Below are positions 1-6,593 of a stretch of 6,593 nt of DNA, piece after piece. Source of the DNA: Bacillota bacterium (GTDB lineage: Bacteria > Bacillota > Limnochordia > Darwinibacteriales > Darwinibacteriaceae). The stretch covers positions 1 to 6,593 of the forward strand of contig JAAZLB010000099.1 of assembly GCA_012799535.1 (NCBI GenBank), given 5' to 3'. A program made the position numbers and the translations under genes. The first letter of the stretch is position 1. Every line of letters starts with the position of its first letter. The notes beneath the pieces are model-generated. The model saw only the letters and a program-made list of their open reading frames with translations. It made no database searches and was not told the origin of the DNA.

Positions 1-1786
1 CCGTTGTGGAGGCAATGAGCATTTCTTGACCGGTGGCAGGGGCGATAACCCGACCGATAGTGGTTACACCAAGGGGGAAGTTGTAGTGCATGGTGACAGA
101 GGCGTCAATTTCCCCGGATTTTAAGAGGCGCTCCATAGTTGCTCTTTGTTCTTCTTCATTATTGGCTTCTACGGTTGGTAGGGTAGTGGCCCCTTTGGGA
201 CCAATGGCTACAACCTTAACATTTTTTAATTTACGTTGGGCCAATTCCGCACCTTTAACAACTTCCTGTAGACCGTGTTCACTTCCGAGTAGGGTAATTC
301 CTACGGTGACCACTTCATCTGGAATTAGTGAGGTAATCTCCTCTTGCCCAGGATTTGCTTCCATTATAAAAGAGATCCCATCAAAAAGGTTGGTCATACG
401 AGCTAGAAACAGGCTACCTTTACCAATAATCATGGCCCGCTGGAGATCTCCCTTGAGAATACCTTCTCGAGCAAAACCTACATAAGGGACTCCAGAAGGA
501 ATATGTCCTTGGGTAGGGGCCCAACCTTTCAGTCCATGCTCTTGTACAAAACTGTCTAATTCTGCTCTCTCAATGACCCCTTGTTTGACACCGAGAGCTG
601 CAATCATTTTGTAGTTAGCGAGTGGCACATCACCAGCACCTGCAGGTACGGTAATCTCTGGGTTTTGCATTTCTACACTGTATTTATCAATATCCTTAAT
701 GGATAAACCGGCTACTGCCAAGGGATCTGTCACTAGGGCGGTGGTTACCGCTTGGGGTGAAGAACCGGTCCCAATTCGATGGCGGCCAATGGCATCGGTG
801 CGAATAATGGGGTTAATACCATCATTGGCACTGATTAATAGGGCGAAGGAGCCTAGCATATCTTCGAGGACGGGCACTTCCTTTTTCACATGGTCCCGAG
901 AATTCATACCCAGTTTGGAGACTGCCCCTCCTCCTAGAACCACCACATTCTTGTAGATCCCTGATTTAACTAAGGCAGTGGCATTTACAACACCGTGGGC
1001 AGGACCGGCACAGAAGGATCTCGTATCGGATCCGGTTGCATTCACACAGCCGGCCACTTCACCAATGGCTTTGGCGAAGTTACCGCCACCCCTTTGGTTC
1101 ATATCACCACAAGCCTCTTCGGAGGTTTCAATAATGTAATCAACAATACCAGGATCAAGTTGGTTATTCCAGAGCAAATGCTTGAGGGCGAGGGCACCAC
1201 TGGCTTTGGCAGCTAGATTCTCAAAAATAATCTCTGCTTTTAAATTGGCATCATGCTCGTGTGCTTGCTTTACGCAACCAACGATCTCACCATTGAATTC
1301 TAAAGGGATGGCCGTCTTGTTATCTAATAGGACTTTAATCTGCTCTAGACTTTGGTGTTTTTCCAAGATGGCGAGATCTTCTGGGGAGAAAAGGGGATGG
1401 GTGCTAAGTTTAGAGCTAACTTCTTGAGCAAAGTCTTTTTCTAGGACGACTAGATCGAATGAGTCCGCGATTTTCATCATGGCAATGAATTCATCGAGGG
1501 GAAAAATTTCCCCTAAATGACCTTGCCTTTTCGCTTCTACCCCATTTTCATACCAAGGCTGGGGAATTTCGCCAAGTTCTTCAGGAGTAATATTGCCTAT
1601 ATAACATTGGTTAGGGGGATAGGCTAGAACATTCTCGAAAGAACGTAATCCTGCTTTAACTTGAGCAAGTAAGGGGGCATTAGGATCTTTAGCCCGTTCC
1701 ATAGTTAAGGTGGTACCATGGGAAAGGACTATATCGGGAGCGTGGAATAAACAATAGCTAGTTGCCTTTACTACTGGATTTGTCAA
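1..1786 (-). CDS. grdC-grdD: Fused glycine reductase component C, GrdC-GrdD (FabH-like + PlsX-like), 3' end outside window
   Basis: Component C takes the carboxymethyl group from selenoprotein A and releases acetyl phosphate; it is cytoplasmic. I translated all 595 codons from the TTG at 1786 to position 2 and found no stop. Residues 1 to about 480 match GrdC (beta subunit, FabH/thiolase-like): an AYPPNQCYIGN block near the N-terminus, then AGCVNATGSDTRSFCAGPAHG with Cys247 and Cys259, the latter set like a FabH-type active-site Cys, and NLFDGISFIME near the family's usual C-terminus. After a linker of about 15 residues, GITLLGSEHG (496-505) and TMHYNFPLGVTTIGRV (565-580) are typical of the GrdD (alpha, PlsX-like) N-terminal region. 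About 100 of GrdD's roughly 385 residues are in view. The start is TTG because GGAGGT lies 7 nt upstream. It follows grdB by 66 nt, across a terminator-like hairpin. Usually these are two genes. Family assignment is firm; the fusion is what the sequence shows, unless a base error hides a stop or frameshift. Confidence 0.9.
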   Translation of the reverse strand, partial: MTNPVVKATSYCLFHAPDIVLSHGTTLTMERAKDPNAPLLAQVKAGLRSFENVLAYPPNQCYIGNITPEELGEIPQPWYENGVEAKRQGHLGEIFPLDEFIAMMKIADSFDLVVLEKDFAQEVSSKLSTHPLFSPEDLAILEKHQSLEQIKVLLDNKTAIPLEFNGEIVGCVKQAHEHDANLKAEIIFENLAAKASGALALKHLLWNNQLDPGIVDYIIETSEEACGDMNQRGGGNFAKAIGEVAGCVNATGSDTRSFCAGPAHGVVNATALVKSGIYKNVVVLGGGAVSKLGMNSRDHVKKEVPVLEDMLGSFALLISANDGINPIIRTDAIGRHRIGTGSSPQAVTTALVTDPLAVAGLSIKDIDKYSVEMQNPEITVPAGAGDVPLANYKMIAALGVKQGVIERAELDSFVQEHGLKGWAPTQGHIPSGVPYVGFAREGILKGDLQRAMIIGKGSLFLARMTNLFDGISFIMEANPGQEEITSLIPDEVVTVGITLLGSEHGLQEVVKGAELAQRKLKNVKVVAIGPKGATTLPTVEANNEEEQRATMERLLKSGEIDASVTMHYNFPLGVTTIGRVIAPATGQEMLIASTT

Positions 1787-1793
1787 TAAATAC

Positions 1794-1799
1794 ACCTCC
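1794..1799 (-). promoter_or_regulatory. Ribosome binding site of grdC-grdD
   Basis: GGAGGT ends 7 nt before the TTG at 1786-1784. It decides the start, because no ATG or GTG lies in frame nearby and GrdC homology begins directly after this TTG. Confidence 0.8.
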
Positions 1800-1804
1800 A
1801 AGGT

Positions 1805-1840
1805 AAAAAAACGCCCGGTCCCTACCCAGGGGGCCGGGCG
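1805..1840 (-). terminator. Intrinsic terminator-like hairpin between grdB and grdC-grdD
   Basis: On the minus strand, CGCCCGG (1840-1834) pairs perfectly with CCGGGCG (1818-1812). After one C-A mismatch, three more G-C pairs (1832-1830 with 1822-1820) extend the stem inward. Seven T residues (1811-1805) follow at once. This is the classic rho-independent layout for transcription leaving grdB. It sits between the grdB stop and the grdC ribosome binding site, so it could end most transcripts after grdB and let only a fraction continue into component C. No new promoter is evident in the short space after it. Confidence 0.8.
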
Positions 1841-1852
1841 CCAACAAATTAG

Positions 1853-3157
1853 TTAATCAAAGACAGTTTGCTCGGAAACAGATTCGGTGAGTGAGAAAAG
1901 AGCTTGCTCCACTATTTTCTTCCGTAGATTAAATTCTTCTTCACCTGTAAGCTTGGGATTCCCTAAGGGATAGGGAATGGCCACGGCCGGGACAATGCGA
2001 TTGGCCCCTACAGTGAGGGAAATGGGTGTCACTGTACAAACATGAACAACGGGAATGCCCACCCGCTCAATCTCTTTTACCATCGTTGCGCCGCAACGAG
2101 TACAGGTCCCTCAGGTACTAGTGAGGATTACCGCCTGAACCCCTTCGCTGACCAGCTCTTGAGCAATTTCGGCTGCAAAGGATTTGGCGTTAGCAACTGA
2201 GGTACCGTTTCCTACTGTGGAATAATAGTAGGGAAAAAGTTGGCCGATTTTGCCCTCTTTCTCTAGGGCCCGTAAAGCGTCTACAGGTACTACCCGATCA
2301 GGTGCTTGGTTAGCATAGACTGGGTCATAACCGCCATGGGCGGTTTCAAAAGAATCGGAACTGAGGGAAGTTAAATCCTTAATGCTGTATTTTCCGTAGT
2401 GGGAAGCACTAGAAGCTTCAATTCGATCTGGATTACCTTTGGGCACAATTCCGCCACTAGTGACCAAGGCCACAGTAACCTTACTCAGATCTGTTAAGGC
2501 CTGGGCTGGTTCGACCCGATCAAAGTGGGGAATGGGGTATTCCGTATCAAACCCTTCATTGTTAAGCTTCTTTAAAAGCATCTCAATAGCTCGCTCTGAA
2601 CCCCGCTTCTCTACAAAGATATTCCGCCTAATACCTCGACTCAAATATCCCTCTTCTGCAGGAGTACCGATAGATTCATGGTTGGCCAGTTTACCCGCGA
2701 GCTTGGCCATGCTTGGTAAAGCAGTGCGCATACTGGCAGCTGAATTACCCGTTTCCACGATGTATAAATACTGGCGATAGCTTTCTACACCGGGGTTTTC
2801 AGGGTACATGCCAGAAACCGCGGGTATCCCCATTTCATGGGCAATCTTACCCACTGTTCCACAGGCCATTCCGTAACGGCCGGCGTTAAACGCGGGACCA
2901 GCTACAACTACGTGGGGCTTGAAGTTATCCAGCATTTTCTGCACTGTGGCGCTAGCTTCCTCAAGGTTTTCATTGAAATAACCATCTCCACAGACGATGG
3001 TACCTACAATGGTGCAGTTTTTTGGTAGTAATTGTTGTAGGCCCATCCCTGGACCAACTGGTTTGTCAAAACTCTGGGGAGGGGTATTGGCTTCTTCCTC
3101 ACCACCAATTTGGCCGAAAAACTGATTTAAATAGACGACTATCCGTTTTGTTTCCAC
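1853..3157 (-). CDS. grdB: Glycine reductase component B, selenoprotein GrdB (Sec349)
   Basis: Substrate-specific selenoprotein of the complex. With the pyruvoyl chain of GrdE it binds the amino group of glycine, and its selenol helps cleave the C-N bond. Read through the UGA at 2113-2111 the product is 434 residues, close to the usual length of about 436. Landmarks are NQFFGQIGGEE at the N-terminus, AGPAFNAGRYG, TSGGIVPKGNPD, HGGYDPVYANQ, and ILTST-U-GTCTRCGATM with Sec349 and Cys352 in a UxxC motif. The tail, SLTVGANRIVP then QTVFD, also fits GrdB. The sarcosine and betaine paralogues (GrdF, GrdH) look similar; glycine specificity rests on best resemblance and on the trxA-grdE-grdA-grdB order. 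The start is GTG at 3157, 3 nt after the grdA stop. A GGGGGG run inside the end of grdA, 6 nt upstream, is the only Shine-Dalgarno-like sequence, so translation is probably coupled to grdA. An overlapping ATG at 3159 is out of frame. The stop is TAA. Confidence 0.95.
2078..2102 (-). promoter_or_regulatory. SECIS-like hairpin of grdB
   Basis: Beginning 8 nt after the UGA, the minus strand forms a near-perfect hairpin. UCGUUGC (2099-2093) pairs with GCAACGA (2089-2083) around a GGC loop, and UAC (2102-2100) pairs with GUA (2080-2078) across a two-base UG bulge. The loop lies 18 nt downstream of the UGA and starts with G. As I recall the bacterial SECIS rules, both features fit SelB recruitment. 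The fold is by eye, without energy calculation. Confidence 0.6.
2111..2113 (-). other. Selenocysteine UGA codon of grdB (Sec349)
   Basis: The TGA lies in frame between ILTST and GTCTRCGATM. GrdB proteins have selenocysteine exactly there, and the frame continues for 85 conserved codons. Automatic callers would split the gene into a 348-codon piece and a 76-codon piece. Confidence 0.95.
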
Positions 3158-3160
3158 ATC

Positions 3161-3622
3161 TTACCCCCCATTTCGTTCGCGATAGGTGGTGACCTCCTTG
3201 ACGATTTCGTCTACGTCTAAGACCATCTCCATCATGCTGATCTGGTCTTCCCAAACATCTTCAGGGATAATCTCCTTAAGTTCAAAAATATGGTATACTG
3301 GGAGTTCTAACTGAACCCCTGTCAATGGACCGGCAAAGGTAGGATCTCCAGTTGTCACAGTTTCGGCGGCTAAGCCAGAAGCTTCTGCTTCCGCACCACC
3401 TAAAACTACAACTACTGAATCTTTACCATACTTTTCTACCAACTCGAGTATCCGAGTTTGGTTTTCCATGTCCATTGCTCCGGCGGCGGTTCAAACAAAG
3501 CATTCGGTAGTGGAAAAAACCACTGTTCCGCCAGCCTTTTTAATGCATTCTTCAATGGCTGGGCCTGGAATGCCGTCCCGATCGCCAATAACAGCAACAT
3601 GTTTGCCTGTGAGATCGATCAT
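3161..3622 (-). CDS. grdA: Glycine reductase selenoprotein A, GrdA (Sec44)
   Basis: Small acidic carrier selenoprotein. Its selenol receives the two-carbon unit from component B as Se-carboxymethyl-selenocysteine and presents it to component C; the resulting oxidized CxxU pair is reduced by thioredoxin. Read through the UGA at 3493-3491, the product is 153 residues (family about 155-160). It shows [18 protein letters not shown] near the N-terminus, the redox motif TECFV-U-TAAGAMD with Cys41 and Sec44 at the family position, then [17 protein letters not shown] and [20 protein letters not shown]. The start is ATG 3622, with AAGGAGG 8 nt upstream. A second in-frame ATG at 3640 abuts the grdE stop but would place that AAGGAGG inside the gene, so it is not preferred. 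It lies 18 nt after grdE and 3 nt before grdB. I could not fold a convincing SECIS after this UGA by eye. The stop is TAA. Assignment is essentially certain. Confidence 0.97.
3491..3493 (-). other. Selenocysteine UGA codon of grdA (Sec44)
   Basis: The in-frame TGA in CFV-U-TAAGAMD is the known catalytic selenocysteine position of GrdA, forming a CxxU redox pair with Cys41. Without recoding the protein would stop after 43 residues, and a naive caller would see only the 104-codon remainder starting at 3475. Confidence 0.97.
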
Positions 3623-3630
3623 GACCGAAT

Positions 3631-3637
3631 CCTCCTT
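3631..3637 (-). promoter_or_regulatory. Ribosome binding site of grdA
   Basis: AAGGAGG lies between the grdE stop (3641) and the ATG at 3622, with 8 nt spacing. It selects that ATG over the in-frame ATG at 3640. Confidence 0.85.
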
Positions 3638-3640
3638 CAT

Positions 3641-4927
3641 TTAATATTCGCGTGCAGTGAGTTTGTTGAAGCCTAGCTCGTTAGTTGCCCCAATAATGGC
3701 TTGTAGTTCTACCGTGATGGAGTCATCAGTACTACGGCTGCCCTTAAAGCCTCCGGCAATTACTTCAACAGGATCAACATTGCCAATCACTTTTTCCATT
3801 GCTGGTAAGGTGATTAGGGCATTAGCATTACCTCCGCTCACTATGGCATTTGCTAAGGGACTCCCGTCTGCTAAGGATTGGGAAGTTCCATCTTGGCCTG
3901 CATATTCGTCAGTGATTAAAACGGTTTTGATACCCTTACCTTCAATTTTAGTGCAATTCATCATGAGGTCAGTATCTGGATTGCCGAAGCCCTCTTCAGT
4001 AATAATTACTCCATCCACCCCTAAAAACTCTACCAGTTTTGCGGTCAAATCAGAGGAACGTTGTTTGTCAAGTAAAGTGACGTTTTCGTTTGTTACAACA
4101 CAACCGACAAAACACAAATCCTTACCATGCCGAGCTAAAAGATCGTGAACAACAGGATTATTGAGGTGATGATAGGTAGTGTTTTTATCGCACGCGGAAA
4201 CACAGTTACCACTAACAATAGCCCCGTCCATTACCTCGGTGGGGTGCATTAAGGTGGGCACCATGTTCTTGACATCCACACCGTAAAAATAGGTGTCATG
4301 AAGTAAACCTTGGCTTTGCAACATATACACGTAGGCAACCTTAGGTAAATCAGGATAATTCTCGTGATAGGCGTGGAGGGGAAGTAGCTCATAACTGATG
4401 GTTTCATCAGGTGTAATCTTTCGAGCTGCTTCTCCTAGGTAGTTGGCTGCCTTTAAACCCATGAGTCTTAAGGCGGCCTCATGTTGGTAAGGGGTGATTC
4501 CGGTTACAGGCTGGGCAACAACTACTAGGTTGTGTAACTTGGAGAAGGGACAAAGTTCTGCCCCTGGACCACTCATATCAATGATCCCTTCTTGGTAGCC
4601 TACGATCTTACCGGTTGTGACTACACTAACCCCCTTCAACACGTGGGTTAGTCCGCTTCCGGCTGTAAACATTTTACTAGCCATTCCTGGGAAGATGCCA
4701 CCCTCTTGCTCTGGTTTAACCCGAGGTTCGATCACGTCTTTTACCGGCATGATCCGCACAGATTCACCTGGATGGGCAATTTCAAGCTCTACGGAAGCTA
4801 GGTGTTCGTCGGCGAGGAGCAATTTGGTTAACTCGTCTTTGTTTACGAAAAGGGTTTGATTTTTAACTTCGGTTTGTGGTCCGAACTGCAAATCTTTAAT
4901 GAAAATGTTTCCAACTTTTAAGTGCAC
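3641..4927 (-). CDS. grdE: Glycine reductase component B proprotein GrdE (pyruvoyl-forming)
   Basis: Proprotein that cleaves itself into two chains of component B. The new N-terminus of the C-terminal chain becomes a pyruvoyl group that forms the Schiff base with glycine. The frame encodes 428 residues, the normal family length. The diagnostic processing site is SGNCVSACDKN with Asn241-Cys242, the same Cys number I recall for characterised GrdE. Other landmarks are MSGPGAELCPFSK, LLPLHAYHENYPDLP, LMHPTEVMDGA, ITEEGFGNPDTD and EYAGQDGTSQSLADGSPLANA. The start is GTG at 4927: AGGAGG is centred correctly 7 nt upstream and homology begins with HLKVGNIFIKDLQFG. It starts 23 nt after trxA and is followed 18 nt later by grdA, so these genes are almost certainly cotranscribed. 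The stop is TAA. GrdG and GrdI (sarcosine, betaine) are related alternatives, less likely given the operon order. Confidence 0.95.
   Translation of the reverse strand: MHLKVGNIFIKDLQFGPQTEVKNQTLFVNKDELTKLLLADEHLASVELEIAHPGESVRIMPVKDVIEPRVKPEQEGGIFPGMASKMFTAGSGLTHVLKGVSVVTTGKIVGYQEGIIDMSGPGAELCPFSKLHNLVVVAQPVTGITPYQHEAALRLMGLKAANYLGEAARKITPDETISYELLPLHAYHENYPDLPKVAYVYMLQSQGLLHDTYFYGVDVKNMVPTLMHPTEVMDGAIVSGNCVSACDKNTTYHHLNNPVVHDLLARHGKDLCFVGCVVTNENVTLLDKQRSSDLTAKLVEFLGVDGVIITEEGFGNPDTDLMMNCTKIEGKGIKTVLITDEYAGQDGTSQSLADGSPLANAIVSGGNANALITLPAMEKVIGNVDPVEVIAGGFKGSRSTDDSITVELQAIIGATNELGFNKLTAREY
4202..4207 (-). other. GrdE Asn241-Cys242 self-cleavage site
   Basis: Codons AAC (4207-4205) and TGT (4204-4202) encode the Asn-Cys pair in SGNCVSACD. 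In this family, cleavage before the Cys leaves a pyruvoyl group on the C-terminal chain. The residues are intact, so the encoded proprotein should mature normally. Confidence 0.85.
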
Positions 4928-4934
4928 ACACTCA

Positions 4935-4940
4935 CCTCCT
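4935..4940 (-). promoter_or_regulatory. Ribosome binding site of grdE
   Basis: AGGAGG ends 7 nt before the GTG at 4927-4925, in the 23-nt space after trxA. It decides the GTG start; no in-frame ATG lies close by. Confidence 0.85.
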
Positions 4941-4950
4941 TTTCGTTAGT

Positions 4951-5268
4951 CTAACCTAATAGTTCGAGGATTTTGTTTTCCACATCCTGAGCATCAAAGT
5001 TGCCACTAAGCTCGTCCTTTTTTTCACCATCGTGGTAAAAAGCAATGACCGGTAAGGACATTACCCCTTCCGCCATGGCTAGGCGCATAGCCTTTGATGT
5101 GTCCAAGGAATAGAATTTCATCTTGTCTCCATATTTTTCTGCCAGACGTTCTACAGCGGGCATGAGTTCTAGGCAGGGCTTGCAGCGAGGACCCCAAAAG
5201 TCCACTACTACCCAACCGCTAGAATTGGGGATATGCTCTGCCCAAGTATCTTTATCTAAAGCAAACAA
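4951..5268 (-). CDS. trxA: Glycine-reductase-associated thioredoxin
   Basis: Thioredoxin expected to reduce the oxidized Cys-Sec pair of GrdA after each turnover. From the chosen TTG at 5268 it has 105 residues, a standard thioredoxin length. It contains VVVDFWGPRCKPC with the redox pair Cys29-Lys-Pro-Cys32, and MSLPVIAFY with the expected cis-proline at about residue 73. The CKPC pair differs from the canonical WCGPC; deviating CxPC motifs are usual for thioredoxins in glycine reductase operons, as I recall. A longer in-frame reading from TTG 5316 or ATG 5307 adds 13 to 16 residues without thioredoxin homology. The start at 5268 is preferred because a strong Shine-Dalgarno sequence lies 7 nt upstream and because MFALDKDTW resembles the usual N-terminus. 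It is the first operon gene visible. No trxB or grdX precedes it; the next gene upstream is divergent. The stop is TAG. Confidence 0.92.
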   Translation of the reverse strand: MFALDKDTWAEHIPNSSGWVVVDFWGPRCKPCLELMPAVERLAEKYGDKMKFYSLDTSKAMRLAMAEGVMSLPVIAFYHDGEKKDELSGNFDAQDVENKILELLG

Positions 5269-5275
5269 TGCATCA

Positions 5276-5286
5276 ACCTCCCTCCT
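5276..5286 (-). promoter_or_regulatory. Ribosome binding site of trxA
   Basis: The doubled purine run AGGAGGGAGGT ends 7 nt before the TTG at 5268. It decides the start against the upstream TTG 5316 and ATG 5307. The upstream AGGAGG at 5336-5331 is 14 nt from TTG 5316, which is too far to be ideal. Confidence 0.75.
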
Positions 5287-5318
5287 GTGATCATTTTCAC
5301 CTAACATATTATGCAATG

Positions 5319-5324
5319 ATTATA
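5319..5324 (-). promoter_or_regulatory. Possible -10 box for the trxA-grd operon
   Basis: A perfect TATAAT on the minus strand would start transcription near 5312, leaving a leader of roughly 45 nt before the trxA TTG at 5268. No good -35 hexamer sits 16-18 nt upstream (GCCCGA at the 17-nt position); the best TTAACA (5356-5351) is 26 nt away. Either an activator is needed or the match is chance. Confidence 0.3.
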
Positions 5325-5465
5325 GGTAATCCTCCTAGTTGTCGGGCTTTTGTTAACATTTTTAAGGGTCCGTTTAAGCCGGACGGTTATCGTCACTAAT
5401 ATGGATGATTCGGCTGCTAATAATAGATAATTGGGTAAAGGCTTCCGAAATCCGCACGCAAATGG

Positions 5466-5493
5466 TTGCTTCTCTTGTATGAGAAAGTAAAAT
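5466..5493 (+). promoter_or_regulatory. Possible promoter of the oxidoreductase gene
   Basis: TTGCTT (5466-5471) and TAAAAT (5488-5493) are separated by 16 nt and lie about 45 nt before the ATG. The inverted repeat TTCTC/GAGAA (5470-5485) occupies the spacer and could be an operator. Both hexamers are imperfect, so this is a weak candidate. Confidence 0.25.
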
Positions 5494-5518
5494 TGCCAAA
5501 TAATAAGGGGGAGATTGA

Positions 5519-6593
<1,075 letters not shown>

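Noticed and set aside
90..1427. Several plus-strand open frames of 73 to 131 codons
   Set aside because: They lie antisense to the long GrdC-GrdD frame, lack ribosome binding sites and encode low-information peptides.
3623..3640. GrdA start at the upstream in-frame ATG 3640
   Set aside because: It would translate through the AAGGAGG that is ideally spaced for ATG 3622, and homology begins at the latter.
2439..4859. Plus-strand open frames opposite grdB, grdA and grdE (up to 163 codons)
   Set aside because: They are antisense shadows of strongly conserved genes, with no family resemblance of their own.
5269..5316. N-terminal extension of TrxA from TTG 5316
   Set aside because: The added residues have no thioredoxin homology and would cover the best ribosome binding site, which serves TTG 5268.

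Overview
The window carries most of a glycine reductase operon on the minus strand (positions 1 to 5268) and, on the plus strand, the first third of a pyruvate:ferredoxin (flavodoxin) oxidoreductase gene (5537 to the right edge). Strong AGGAGG-type ribosome binding sites, frequent GTG/TTG starts, moderate GC and the gene content point to an anaerobic, amino-acid-fermenting Clostridia-type Firmicute with a selenocysteine decoding system. The genus cannot be fixed from this stretch.

Layout, in minus-strand transcription order: trxA (5268-4951), grdE (4927-3641), grdA (3622-3161, in-frame UGA = Sec44), grdB (3157-1853, in-frame UGA = Sec349), an intrinsic-terminator-like hairpin (1840-1805), then one long open frame from a TTG at 1786 that runs off the left edge. 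That last frame holds an essentially complete GrdC-like part followed, with no stop, by the start of GrdD, so grdC and grdD appear to be fused. A 268-bp intergenic region separates trxA from the divergent oxidoreductase gene.

How the genes work together: GrdB with its pyruvoyl partner GrdE binds glycine as a Schiff base. The acetyl carbon is transferred to the selenol of GrdA as Se-carboxymethyl-selenocysteine. GrdC/GrdD releases acetyl phosphate, and thioredoxin re-reduces GrdA. Acetyl phosphate can be used to make ATP or passed through acetyl-CoA to the oxidoreductase next door, which interconverts pyruvate and acetyl-CoA.

Three things stand out. (1) The oxidoreductase frame is interrupted by a single UGA at codon 279, where I recall relatives having Cys, and homology continues in the same frame for all 73 following codons: a candidate selenocysteine-containing pyruvate oxidoreductase. 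(2) GrdC and GrdD are fused. (3) A terminator-like hairpin splits the operon between grdB and the fusion. All four real gene ends visible use TAA or TAG; the three in-frame UGAs are all internal.
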